A stretch of DNA of 64,000 bases from Cordilura impudica (lineage: Eukaryota; Arthropoda; Insecta; Diptera; Scathophagidae). The notes beneath the pieces are model-generated. The model was given only the letters and a program-made list of their open reading frames with translations, did no database searches and was not told where the DNA came from. The stretch spans positions 86,349,465 through 86,413,464 of the forward strand of contig OY821520.1 of assembly GCA_963682025.1 (NCBI GenBank), written 5' to 3'. This document shows positions 33,042 through 43,390 of the stretch, piece by piece. Position 1 is the first letter of the stretch; each line of letters opens with the position of its first letter. The position numbers and the translations under genes were made by a program.

Positions 33042-33392
33042 TATATAAGCATATATGTATATATTTAGATACATATATAGCATATATGTATATATATTTA
33101 TGTATAGAATTTTTAGGTTTACAAACGATTGCTGATTCTGTTGCATATGGGGGATAAAAATATTTTTTTAAATTTTTTTTAATCCTTTGTTTTTCGGAAA
33201 AAATTCCATGGTTGCCAATTGTTGTATTTGGCAAAATTATTAAATCTAGTGCAATCTGTGGTGCATGATAAATTATTTTTCTTGTAACTTTTACTTTTGG
33301 CGGTAAGTAATGGGTCATTCAACTTCTCACTTTTCATCCCACTCTAATCTACATGATGATAAACTATGTGACATATTTACAACAGCAAAACA
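33042..33392. other. AT-rich interval with ATATGT-type simple sequence
   Basis: 33041-33105 is built of ATATATGTATAT-like words. No ORF supported. Confidence 0.5.
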
Positions 33393-34070
33393 AACAAGTA
33401 AGAAAATTTTTATTAATTTTTTTTGGCTGCAGATATGAAAAAGTTCATATCGGATACTATATCTATAAAGGGACTAGGTCCAAAAATGGACCGATCCTGA
33501 TCATGTTTGGTAAAGTCTCTTGTATTTTGCAAAACTATGTACAAACAAAATTTGAGAAGAATCAGTGCAATATGTTTGTTTTTTAATAGATTTAAGTGAA
33601 GATCGGGAAGTAGCTCTATATGGGGTCAAAGGGATCATTTTTGGACTACTCATTAGTGGATGTAATGAACGCATACAAACCCAATTTGAGTAAGATCTAT
33701 ATGGACAATTTGGATCTTATGGCAATTTATGTCGATTTCATATGGGTAATTTGTATGGGGGCTAGGTCTGAACATGGACCGATTCCTCACCAATTTCAAC
33801 AGCGTTCATCCCATGGCCGATAAAAGCTATATACCAAATTTCATCAGAATATATTCATATTTGCGACCTGCAGTTTGATTACAAGCTTTACATGGACACA
33901 CAGACGGACGGACGGACGGACGGAGCGGACGGACATTGTTAAATCAACTCAGAAAGTGATTCTGATTCGATCGGTATAATTAAAGATGGGTCTAGGTCAA
34001 ATATTTTTGGTTGTTACAAACAGCAGCACAAAGTCAATATACCCAAACCACATAGTGGTATAGGGTATAA
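33393..34070 (+). mobile_element. mini-me/DINE-1-like copy H
   Basis: Plus-strand copy that lacks the first palindromic block: AAGAAAATT joins directly to TTTATTAATTTTTTTTGG. Microsatellite of about six GGAC units broken by GGAGC. Confidence 0.9.
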
Positions 34071-34587
34071 AAACACAGTAACGAAAATAAAGACATGACA
34101 AAAACCACAACTATGATCAAGTGTTAGCTGTTGCGTTTGCAGCATCTTTTGATTTGCAATAGGGTCTTTTTAACAGAAAGATAAATATTTTACATGTTTG
34201 CAGACATACACAAAATGTTTCTTTTATCCACAAGCTGAAATCCAATAGTTATTTATTGTCGAAACAATTTTACCCGATCTCACCCGATAACACTTTGAAA
34301 CACTTATATGTATTTCAAAAATACTTTTTTTGGGATAAAATTCAATAAAATGTTAAAAATATCTACACAACATCTTAATAAAAAAAAGATTATCATATGA
34401 TGGCCCAATACCTGAAGTTGAAGTTATCGTTTGATAAAAGTTTTGATTTTAGAATAAAAATCAAAAATATTTGAAATTCTTAGTTTTACCCTTTTACCAC
34501 TTTCCCACTTAATTAGCCAAAATTGTTGAAATTTGAGAGAGTATGACAAAAAAAGTAAACACGCGGCCATCTTTTTGACAGTTATTG
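34071..34587. other. AT-rich interval, nothing recognised
   Basis: No repeat family or ORF recognised. Confidence 0.4.
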
Positions 34588-35398
34588 ATGGTGAATTTTA
34601 GCTGTTTTAATCCGGTATCAAGACTTATCCTCACTTACGATTTTTTCATCGAAATTTTGGAGGGTTCGAATGATTTTAGAGGTATGGTTGGAAAATAGAC
34701 TTATCATGGCCCATAGTACCAGAATCGCGATGAGCCCCGATGAGCCCATGAAGTGAAAATAATTGAGTCACCATAACATATTTAATAATTTTTTTTTTGG
34801 CTAATTTCTCTAACAAAAAATGCTGAAATTACATTTGAAAGCTGAAAATATTTTATAAAGGAAGACATAAAGGAAGCTATACCTCCTATAGAATTTCGTG
34901 CTTGTTTCCGAGTAAATTATTCATTTGGAGAAAAATTGAGGTAAAGATAAATAATTATTAACAATGTTTTTAGTTGATTTTTGGCTGACTTTTCCGTAAT
35001 TTTGTTTCAGTATGTCATTAATGACGATACCTTGTCTGGAACGATTGCCAATAAAGTAATCTCTTGGCTACAAAAATAAATTTAATGTTACCACAACAAT
35101 AACATCAACACCATCTTTTTTACATCGATTGAGGATTCCATTCTATCTAAGGTGAAGTTTAAAATTATGTTTTCGCTTTTTTGTAATAATTTGTTTGTTA
35201 TAAATTTTGTTTTTTTGGATTCTTAAACTTATTTTAGAAGACACAGCCATAAAGGAAAATCCATTACAAGTTACTATGAAAAAAATTCAACTAATCGATT
35301 TGTTCCATGGAGATTTAGTAAATATAATACTAGAAAATACATTTTATCGCGATGTAAAGTTATCGCCGAAAGATTTGAATCCATTTTACAGTGCTCAT

Positions 35399-36562
35399 AG
35401 AATTAAGTCATCTGAAAAAAAAAAAATTAATTTGAAGGAACTTACTTTTTTTTCGGTAATCTCACCTGATACAAAGTTAATATTTCGTTGGAAATCCTTT
35501 ATGTAAAATAACTTCTTTACATCTGTTGCTCATTGAATGTACCAGAGCTACACACTGAGCAGGACTGATTTTGTACCATTCTTCCTGAAGTATTTCCCAC
35601 AATGAAGCCTTATTTACAGGTTTTCTTGCAGAAACCGCTCTTTTTATGATGGTCTGGGCTTTGGGCTGGCCAATCAAGAACTCTTATGTAGTTGGCATGC
35701 ATCCAGTCCTTAACGACCCTAGATCTGTGCTTGGGGTCGTTGTCCTGGTGAAAAACCCAAAGTAACGGTAAATCGTCAGCGTAATCTCCCATTAAATTTT
35801 CCTCCAGAATGCCCTTATACATAATGCCCGTCATTTTACCATCAATTTGGACAATTGGACCAACGCCAGATGAGGTAAAACATCCCCACACCATTACCGA
35901 TGAGCCACCGTGTTTAACGATTTCCTTGGTGTATCTTGGGTTAAGTTCTAGCAATGGTGGGCGCCTGACATATGGTTTTCCATCATTTCCGAAGACGTTA
36001 AACTTGGATTCATCGCTCCAAACAACCAGATTTCAAAATTTCGAAACTTTTTGTAAATGATCCTTGGTAAAAGGCAATCTTTTTTTAATATTTTTTTTGG
36101 ATACATTTGGCTTACGTCGTGCAATTCGTCCATTCAACGATTTTTCTTGCAGGTGTCGGCGGACAGTTTGTACCGACATTTTTACACCATAGTCAACTTC
36201 CATTTGTGCCCGAATTTCGGTAGAGGTCAAAAAAGGATCTGACTTGCTTAATCTCACCAATTGCCTATCTTCAGAAGTTGTAGTCTTTCTTGGCTTTTTA
36301 CGGGGTAAATTGCTGAAAGTCTTATTTTTTTAACGTAACTTTTGCAACGCTTTTTTATTTATTGAAACATTCCCATATAATTTTTCTTTCGCATGGAGTT
36401 GAGCTCTTGTTCTTACCCATTGTGATTTATTGCTACATAAATTTATTAAAAATAAGTTTATAACTTCTAAACAAAACTATTTAAATAAAACTTTTTTTAG
36501 TATCGTCATTTAAAGTGGCAACTTACCGTTTTTAAATGCAATGACTTAATTATATGAGAGCT
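35399..36562 (-). mobile_element. Tc1-like element
   Basis: The left end starts CAGTGCTCATAGAATTAAGT after TA (35397-35398); the right end is the worn inverse ...ACTTAATTATATGAGAGCT followed by TA (36563-36564). Length 1164 bp, normal for Tc1 elements with short TIRs. It contains one transposase pseudogene on the minus strand. Confidence 0.82.
35477..36420 (-). pseudogene. Tc1-type transposase (pseudogene)
   Basis: Start MGKNKSSTPCERKIIW (36420) followed by early stops; HTH region with STEIRAQMEVDYGVKMSVQTV and RRHLQEKSLNGR (36033-36260); catalytic region with GGSSVMVWGCF, HQDNDPKHRS and LDWPAQSPD (35610-35954), which are the second Asp block and the lead-in to the third acidic residue of DD34E enzymes; end PAQCVALVHSMSNRCKEV then FPTKY and stop at 35477. 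Frame changes near 36030, 35950 and 35650. Length matches the usual 340 residues. Confidence 0.9.
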
Positions 36563-36564
36563 TA

Positions 36565-37074
36565 CACGTGGAGTTTGCGAGAAAGAATTGCATACTGATC
36601 GCCAAAAAAACAATATTTTTTTTTAAACTTAACAACAACATTATTAGAACATATAACGGGACAAATTTATCATAAACAAATCAAATTTAAAGCAAAACAG
36701 ATAATTAAATTTTGTTGTTTCGTATTGAGTATTAGATTGACTTAGACTTAGATTTTGAGATATCAGTTAAACCTAGTTTTGTTAAACTCAGAATTTATTC
36801 ATCAATTCCTTTATGAATTTGGACATGTCTGAAAAAAATAATTCTCGGTTTAAGTAAACTAGATTTAACTGACATCTCAAAAACTGGGCCTTAATTATAT
36901 GAGCACAAGTGTATATTCCCAATTAAAAATGGTAAAATATATTTAAGAAATAAAGTTTTACAAACTTTATTAAATCTATGTTAGATTTGTATACAAACAA
37001 TTGAACGTATAATAAAATAAATTACTTTTTACTTAAACAATATTGTTTAATTGCCGTTGCAATACAGGAATCAT
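36565..37074. repeat. Interval with a Tc1-type hairpin at 36752-36911
   Basis: 36752-36797 and 36840-36890 are inverted repeats (TTTTGAGATATCAGTTAAAC against its near inverse), and the right end TTAATTATATGAGCACAAGTG followed by TA looks like another Tc1 TIR. Probably a small MITE or solo end. The rest holds nothing recognised. Confidence 0.5.
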
Positions 37075-37400
37075 TTCAAATTAACATGACAATTCATGCT
37101 TAATGTTATCTTTGTTGGAACGTCATATTAACTCTAAATGGTGTAATAGTTAATAATTAATTCAATAATCCGCCTTAATTTCACATGACATTCATGTTAT
37201 TGCAATTATCCATAATGAAGTTTCAATAAGGACCTTAACATTATTTCAATACGATAATCCCTATGATTCAACTGGAATCACAACGTTATTTTAACATGAA
37301 TTATAGTTGTTTTAGAATTGAAAAATATTATTTTTGTTTTATCATTAAATCATGTTCAATTAACATGAAACGCTAATGAAGCATAATCATTAAGAGAATT
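37075..37400. repeat. Cluster of TTAACATGA-like words
   Basis: AATTAACATGA, TTTAACATGAAT and CAATTAACATGAAA recur on one strand together with AACATTATTTCA and CATGTTATTG. The role is unknown; it may be a worn tandem repeat. Confidence 0.4.
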
Positions 37401-37617
37401 TGTTGAATCAACCTTGCGTTTGAGAAATTGGATTAATTTGGTCAGACCTACCAACGCCACTCAAATTAAGTTCATTGTAATGATTTATGCAAAGTTAGAC
37501 CGAAAGTCCTTTCAAGAAACTCATAATTTCCTTACTTATTCTTAGTTCTTGTTTTCAAATTGTTTGGGAAAAATTAAAAACATAATTTTTATGGTTATTT
37601 AATAGAACAGTTTTCTT

Positions 37618-37623
37618 TTTATT
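37618..37623 (-). other. Poly(A) signal of Gly-rich gene 2
   Basis: AATAAA on the minus strand about 36 bases beyond the stop codon, in the same TTTCTTTTTATTATTTTT context as in genes 1 and 3. Confidence 0.65.
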
Positions 37624-37658
37624 ATTTTTTCATTTAAGTTAAGTGTTATTTTAGCTTA

Positions 37659-38200
37659 TTACTTCTTCCAGGACCAACCACCATGACCGCCACCGTATCC
37701 ACCGCCACCGTAGCCGCCGCTACTTCCGCCGCCATAACCGCCACTATAACCGCCGCTATAACTACTGCCATAACCACCGCCGCCGTAACCGCCGCCGCCA
37801 TAACCGCCGCCGCCGCTAGAAATAACTTTAATAACTTTAGCACCGCCACCGCCATATCCTCCTCCATAACCACCTCCTCCATAACTACCTCCTCCATAGC
37901 CACCACCTCCATAACCACCACCTCCATAACCACCTCCTCCATAACCACCTCCTCCATAACCACCACCTCCATAACCACCTTTGCGTCCACCTCCATAACC
38001 GCCGCCACCATAACCGCCACCACCACCGTAGCCGCCACCACCGTAGCCGCCACCGCCACCACCTCTCAAAAATCCAGCGCTTGCTGAGACAACAACGCAG
38101 GCTAAAGCCAAAACAGCAACAAAAACCTACAAGAAAAAAATTCAACAAAAATTAATTTATTCACTCAGGATCACTACACTGCTTCCAAACTTACTTTCAT
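37659..38200 (-). CDS. Glycine-rich secreted (cuticle-like) protein 2
   Basis: Same structure as gene 1: exon 1 ATG AAA (38195-38200), a 68-base intron with GTAAGT and a CTTGTAG acceptor, exon 2 38126-37659 ending TAA. 157 residues, the longest of the three because of extra GGGGYGG units. The signal peptide reads MKVFVAVLALACVVVSASA. The repeat region contains KVIKVISS between two Gly/Tyr blocks, one HxxRKGG-like basic spot, and ends GGWSWKK. The conserved VIKVIS core and Trp-rich end suggest they are functional beyond the glycine repeats; the structural role is inference. TATA box at 38258-38266. Confidence 0.93.
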
Positions 38201-38257
38201 TATGATTCAAGTTTTGTATTAAATTCAAAACTAACTTGACTATGAATACTTCATGTT

Positions 38258-38266
38258 CTTTATATA
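38258..38266 (-). promoter_or_regulatory. TATA box of Gly-rich gene 2
   Basis: Minus-strand TATATAAAG, 58 bases upstream of the start codon. Confidence 0.8.
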
Positions 38267-38280
38267 CATTCGCAGAGTAT

Positions 38281-38655
38281 TCAAAACGCTTCTGCTATAT
38301 TTTCCTCTGCAAATATTGTGAAAAAACCATAATTTTCTTAAACTCACCATCTACGTCTTCTCCACTAAAAGTTGCGTTTATAACAAGTTTTTTTTATTAA
38401 ACCAAAGTTTGCATCATTTGTCATTAGAATGGGTTTAAAAGGAAACCAACATTAATGAACATCTTAGATACAATTAACTTGTTAGATTGAAGTTAGTTAT
38501 TTACACCATTTTAATACTAATTAAAATTAAATGAAAACAAAGGCATGCAGTTAATATTAACAATGGTTTTAAAATATTAGCAGACATGTAAAACAATAAG
38601 TAGGTGTTATTTGTGGTATATTTTTAGGAGGATTTTACTAAGTTACACCTACTTC
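38281..38655. repeat. Upstream duplicated block of Gly-rich gene 2
   Basis: Homologous to 7681-8030 and 59880-60240, and more similar to the gene 3 block. The homology resumes at about 38866-38960 (CATGTGTAAC, TGTACGG-AA-TCG) after a Helitron-type fragment, matching 60285-60360. Confidence 0.75.
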
Positions 38656-38865
38656 TATATACAAGATTTAAAATTTGTTTGTTTGTTTGTGTGTTTGACA
38701 TTAATTGGTGGCTATACCACACGACCGATCTTCTTGAAATTTTCACAGTGTGTAAGTTTGTATTGGAGGTGTAAAATAGGCTATATTTTTTTAAATATAC
38801 GAAGTGGGCGTGAACCTCCCAAAACAAATTTTTAACGTCATATATCTGGAACTCTACATACACTC
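38655..38865 (+). mobile_element. Helitron 5' fragment inserted in the gene 2 upstream block
   Basis: Contains (GTTT)n, CGACCGATCTTCTTGAAATTTTCACAG-like sequence (shared with 53925-53950), and GTGGGCGTGAACCTCCC with TAACGTCATATATCTGGA, the first unit of the 142-bp repeat of the Helitron at 53849. The gene 3 locus lacks it and shows the empty site. Confidence 0.65.
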
Positions 38866-38960
38866 TCTGATTCCATTCATGTGTAACACTGTTCGGGTAA
38901 CTATTTTTTAACATAAAATAAATTAAAATGTACGGCAACTCGGTTGTTCTAGAAGGGCAA

Positions 38961-39400
38961 ATGTTAAGATTTATTAGGAAACATTTAAAGGAAAGGTTGT
39001 AGACTTCAAAGTTAAATGATCAGAATAATATGGAAATGGAGATAATGATTAAATATAAGAAGAAATAAATGGGGAAACTAGGAATATTGTACTAAGTGTA
39101 CTATAAATGACAGAACAATAAGTAAAATGCTACTAGTATTGAAAGGTATAAAAAAAGTGATAGGAAGTCATCACAAAATAAGGATGATAATCTATATATA
39201 TAAAATTCATTGTTATTGTTATGTATTGGTGATCTGTATTGGAATACTTAGTCATTTATTGTTCGGTTTAAGATCATGTATATATTTTTCTAATGATAGA
39301 AAGATAATAATTTTTGTAATGTTCGAGAAATATTAGAAAAAAATTGAAGACAGCGCTAGATGGAGTAGCTACTTTCGAACAAAGCGACTTGTTCAGCGTC
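38961..39400. other. AT-rich interval, nothing recognised
   Basis: No supported ORF or repeat family. Confidence 0.4.
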
Positions 39401-39407
39401 AGAAAAG

Positions 39408-39875
39408 GTCGCCATATACTTTTTACTTGCCACGCCTACTTTTACGCCCACTTTTCATGTAAAATTCATTTTCTGTTTTTTTATATATGTTCACTATACA
39501 AATTTTTATTTGTTAACGGATTTCTCTGAAATTCAGCACACACGATCCCTGTACTCCAGTTAAGGTCACCATATACTTCTTATCGGCCACACCTACTTTT
39601 ACGCCCACTTTTTTATACTATTAATTTTCTGCTTTTTGGTATATTTGTTCGCTATACAACTTTTTATTTTTTAACGGTTTTCTCAGAAATTTGGTACACA
39701 AGATCTCTGTACCAGACGGAAGGTCACCATATGCTTCTTATCGGACACGCCTACTTTTGCGCCCACTTTTTTATTTTCTATGGGTTTCGCTCGAATTTAC
39801 TGTACATTATTCTCAAATTCCAGGTAACGCCCACTTTTTTTAATTTTCTACATACGCTTTTAGTGTTTGTTAACA
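39408..39875. repeat. Tandem repeat, about 156 bp x 3
   Basis: Units start GGTC(A/G)CCATATACTT at 39408, 39565 and 39721, each with CACGCCTACTTTTACGCCCA, TTTTCTG, CTATACAA and TTAACGG. The CACGCCCAC words resemble those of the Helitron arrays at 27540 and 54000, but the unit is different. Confidence 0.85.
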
Positions 39876-39977
39876 TATTATAATTTTTCAATGGACATCC
39901 CAAAAATTTTATGCGTTAATCTCTTTACTTAGTACTCTTGAGTTTACACCATTATGAAATAAAGATTTTAAATCGAC

Positions 39978-40225
39978 CTATTACAAATATTCCCGTCTTG
40001 CCTTTTTTACTATATGAGTTGCAACACCCCAAAATTAGTGCAGATTTATTTCATGGGTGAACAGATAAAGGTTGACTACCGCTGAAGTATTACTCCGATT
40101 ATAAATATTTGCATCTCGCCTTTTTGACTACAACGGAAAACAAAATATAACATTTATTTCCATCTCGCCTTTGGGCTACATTGGAAAGCAACCTATTACA
40201 AATATTTCCATTCCATCTCTTTCAC
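39978..40225. repeat. Short tandem series, CAAATATT-CC-TCTCGCCTTT x 4
   Basis: Units around 39985, 40105, 40155 and 40195 contain ACAAATATT or TTATTTCC, then (G/A)TCTYGCCTTTTT and ACTA. They lie directly upstream of the Helitron coding remnant and may be part of its 5' region. Confidence 0.55.
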
Positions 40226-40319
40226 TATATAAATTAGTTGTAAAGGTGTAAAAAGAACTATTTGCAATTGTGCCATGCACATGAACGCATAGCATATAGG
40301 CCGTACTACCTCAAATGCA

Positions 40320-40889
40320 AAAAGGCTTAGACTAAACGGAACTGTAGAGAACCCGACCAGATCTGAATTCGAATCGAGTCTCAACGAGTTAGACAATCTG
40401 AGTCGAGAAATGCTGAAACACCTGAGCAAACCCAATAACGTCTTGAAGCCCAAAGATCAAGACAAGCTTTGTAAGAGAAGTGGAAATACTTGAATCAACT
40501 CTAGTACGTTTAGAAATCCAGCGGCTAAGACAAGCTTAGTTGAGGGAATGTGAAACTCTGGAAACGACTCAACAAAGTCTTCAGGCCCAACGGATAACAC
40601 AAGCTAACTCCAGGGAATGTGAAACTCCTGAACCGACTGTAATATCCCTACCAGAATGCTTTTGTAAGTTAGTTTTTCATTGCAAGAGATGGTACAAAAA
40701 GTTGTTCCTAACATAACGTACATAAGAGCACATTCTCTAACGGTAGCAGGTATCAATTTAAAATCTCCCCGTTTTTCTCATAGACAATTATTTGTCGCCT
40801 GCTCCAGAGTTGGGAGCCAGCACAAGCTTTTCGTATATGCACCAGAAGGAAAAAACAGAATTGCTGTATATCCCCAAGCTCTAGAATAA
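40320..40889 (+). pseudogene. Helitron Rep/helicase protein remnant C
   Basis: The N-terminal repeat region is visible in one frame with stops: NAETPEQTQ and RLEAQRSRQA near 40410-40470, and QANSRECETPEPT near 40600-40640. It is fused by a large deletion to the helicase C-terminus (40680-40889): LTVAGINLKSPRFSHRQLFV and ACSRVGSQ then FVYAPEGK, the motif VI region of PIF1-like Helitron helicases. The protein ends at the TAA at 40887-40889. Rep and most helicase motifs are absent. Confidence 0.85.
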
Positions 40890-40954
40890 CTAAAATTCGT
40901 AACTTTTAGACATAATACACTCAAAATAATCCATGCTAAGTTGTAATGATAAGT

Positions 40955-41938
40955 AGGCACTCAGCACTTAGTTCCCAATGAACAAATTCCCCAAAAAATA
41001 AACAAATTCCCCAAATTTTTAAAAAAAAGGTCCCCAAAAAAAATGAACAAATTCTCCATTCTTCATACTGCTCCCAATAAACGTATTTAAAATATGTATT
41101 CTTTTCAATAGCATAATTTCGGTGCGTGGAAGCGGCGCGCGGACGCGACGCGATGCGCTCGCGGAACACAGCTGCGTCAAATATCGGATGATCTGAAAAA
41201 AATAATTTGGCAATTAAAATAGGTCGACAACAACTGCTCGACAGCACTGGTGTGGCTTCTAAACGCGCGGAAGCGGCGCGAGGACGCGGACGCGACGCGC
41301 TCGCGAACGCCGCTCAGCTGAAACATCCAATGATCTGAAAAATATATTTTGACGATTAAAATAAGTTGACGAAAACTGCGCGGCTGCACGGGTGTAGCTG
41401 CCAAACGCGCGAACGCGGACGCTACTCGCTCGCGGAACACAGCTCAGTGAAAAGTCTTATGGTAAGTTTTATCTACGTATGTCCAATAATTAGTATACGT
41501 ATTTTATAAGCAGTTGCTTAAAGCAACCTTTTGGCACAATTTTAAACGTCGCATTCATTTTCCGTTTTTCTTTGGCGTCTCTGCTCAATGATTATCACTT
41601 ATTGAATAAAGTAATTCAATTTCTAAAAGTTCTGACGCCTTTAGTTTGCAAACGATTCCGTTATATTTGATGTTTACAAAAGAAATAAAATTCAAAAAAA
41701 AAAAAAAAAAAACTTAAGGCGGTTTCGCAGCTTATTTTTGAAGCATTTTTGCTGTAGCGTCTTATAAAAAAAAGTTCTAAAAATTACAAAATTTTAAATT
41801 GAAATAAAACATGAAATTGTTCCCCCCAAAAAACGTAACCATTGGGAATTTTTTCACCATGAACAAATTCCCCAATGTCATACAAAGTTTTTAGGAGAAA
41901 GTTAATTTGTTTGAGGAATGGTTCATTACTCAGCGCCT
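40955..41938. mobile_element. Unclassified TIR element with CpG-rich tandem repeats
   Basis: Imperfect inverted ends AGGCACTCAGCACTTAG and inverse of AGGCGCTGAGTAATGAAC. Just inside each end are ATGAACAAATTCCCCAA words. The centre (41120-41450) has three units of about 140 bp, each with GCGGCGCG, GGACGCGACGCG and CGCTCGCGGAACACAGCT blocks. No transposase. No clear target duplication (only TAAG nearby on both sides). Confidence 0.65.
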
Positions 41939-41997
41939 GGTAAGCGTAGTGCACCATTTTTCAAGTTAAAGGCCTTTGCATCCCGGACAAACAGCTA

Positions 41998-42310
41998 GTA
42001 TATTTATACAGGGAGAAATAGTTAAATCCATTAAGTATACTTCATTTAAATTTAGTATGGATTTACTAAAATATTGTATTCTAAATTCTTTGTATTATAG
42101 GGCAAACACCGATGAAGTGAAGTGTGTTTTCCGAAGCATTGAAATTGCAAATTGTACAAACACCAAACGTGTTATTTCTGAAGGACCTTGCATTCAACCC
42201 TAATAAGCTACCTTAAGCCTTTATTATTAAACTGAGTGTACGAGAAGAAAAACTGGAATTATGTAATGATGAAATATTGTAATCCAGTTTTGCATATAGG
42301 TCGTGAAACT
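41998..42310 (+). other. Interval with a possible small exon at 42103-42203
   Basis: A frame of 33 codons reads ANTDEVKCVFRSIEIANC and VISEGPCIQP before a stop, directly after TTTGTATTATAG, which looks like a 3' splice site. Not recognised; it may be the end of a small cysteine-containing protein or chance. Confidence 0.2.
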
Positions 42311-42397
42311 GTGAACTTGAAGCATTTTCAATATAATCATTACGTTCTTTGATTTTAAGTTAGGTTAATATAAGTTTCCACTGTTTACTTAGTGGTG

Positions 42398-42687
42398 TTA
42401 TTGAATTAACAGGGAAAAATTGTATATGATGACAAAGATTTTCCCACTCCTAACCAAATATATGATTTGTTCTATAATGTTTAAAGCGAAAACGTGAGGC
42501 AATCTGTGGCAATTTATACTTAGTACTTTATTGATGTAGCAAAAGTGTAGTGTTAAGCTAGATACGTATAGTGACTCTAGGTTTTTTTCTATATACAACA
42601 TGTAATTAGGTGTTGCGTTTGGAAACATCTTTGTAATAAAAATCTAAAATGTTTTTCTACCTCATCATATATTACATAGCCCCATAC
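42398..42687 (-). pseudogene. L4 LINE ORF2, C-terminal fragment
   Basis: Frames include VWGYVIYDEVEKHFRFLLQ at the MITE edge and FPNATPNYMLYIEKNLESL, LHFCYINKVLSINCHRLP further on. This corresponds to the region after the RT, before the Cys-rich tail seen in copy 2. Removing the MITE joins it to YAAH on the other side. Confidence 0.78.
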
Positions 42688-42695
42688 GTGTGCAG

Positions 42696-43382
42696 TAAGG
42701 CGGGTCGATTTTTAGGGAGTCAAAAAATCGCTCAAGTGACAAGGAAAATCATATTCTAGGGACCAAAATAAGAAACTTTGCCCAAGGAACCATACCTCTA
42801 AAACGAATTAAGATGTCCCGAATTTTGAACTGTCTGTCTGTCTGTCTGCCATGGGGCAACCCCATTCCCCCTCATGCAATTGATCTGAAACTTGGCCCAT
42901 AGTCTTGTTGTGACTACAGATTAATTTTGGGGTAGTCACGCAGAGCCACGCATAGTCACAGAGTGATCTAATTGAATAACATAGCATAGTCAAGGCGCAT
43001 GTGCATTATTTATTAGCAGAGTAGAAGATACGTATGCGTATGAGTGTTAATTTTAATATTAAATCAAACATAGTCAGCCCAATTTTAAACAAAAATGGTG
43101 ATTTTTTTAAATGTTTGTATGGGAACCCCCTAGTGGGTTCCAGGGGGTGGTGCCACTGGTATGGGTGGGTCGGCCCTCCAAAGTTAGTGGGGTCCATCAT
43201 ACATTTGGACTCGATTGGGGCGCTCTAAATGGGTCAAAGTGAGACAGACAGACAGACAGGTCAAAATTTGGGACTTCAGAATTCGTTTTAGGGGTATGGT
43301 TCCTCCGGCAAAGTTTCATATTTTGATCCCTAGATTATGATTTTCCTTGTCACTTGGGCGATTTTTAAATCGGCCCACCTCA
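42696..43382. mobile_element. Long-TIR MITE, copy 2 (687 bp)
   Basis: Perfect 8-bp target duplication gtgtgcag (42688-42695 and 43383-43390). TIRs start T(A/G)AGG(C/T)GGG(T/C)CGATTT. Two GTCTGTCTGTCTG / CAGACAGACAGACAG tracts lie symmetrically at about 42830 and 43245. No ORF. It is clearly the same family as 4315-5030. Confidence 0.92.
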
Positions 43383-43390
43383 GTGTGCAG

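Larger units (their letters stand above)
34588..36607 (+). pseudogene. Gene-like multi-exon remnant interrupted by Tc1
   Basis: Not recognised. A short frame starts ATG at 34588 and reaches a possible donor (AGAGGTATGG, 34682). A second frame with EAIPPIEFRACFRVNYSF (about 34864-34930) ends at GAG/GTAAAG; TTTTGTTTCAG at 35000-35010 could be its acceptor. A third possible exon ends at CTAAG/GTGAAG (35155). The best frame, about 35237-35396, has IQLIDLFHGDLVNIILENTF and SPKDLNPF, and rejoins beyond the Tc1 element (36563-36607) as NPFYTWSLRERIAY then a stop. One in-frame stop and uncertain phases mean it could be a broken host gene or a transposon fragment. Confidence 0.35.
40300..41997 (+). 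mobile_element. Helitron remnant C, with a TIR element in its 3' region
   Basis: Coding remnants at 40320-40890 are followed by 40890-40954, an inserted TIR element (40955-41938), and 41939-41997 that ends GGACAAACAGCTAG then T. The CTAG/T end fits a Helitron 3' terminus, but a clear hairpin is missing. The 5' end is not located. Confidence 0.6.

Noticed and set aside
35207..35506. A 99-codon plus-strand gene ending at 35506
   Set aside because: Its last third is Tc1 TIR and transposase 3' sequence; only the part before 35397 could belong to a gene and it is treated as such.
36752..36911. Right end of the Tc1 element at 36911
   Set aside because: The closer worn TIR at 36562 with TA gives a normal 1.16 kb element; the 36911 end belongs to a separate hairpin.
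41120..41450. CpG-rich repeats as a CpG island promoter
   Set aside because: Flies lack classical CpG islands, the units are tandem repeats and lie within a TIR-bounded element.
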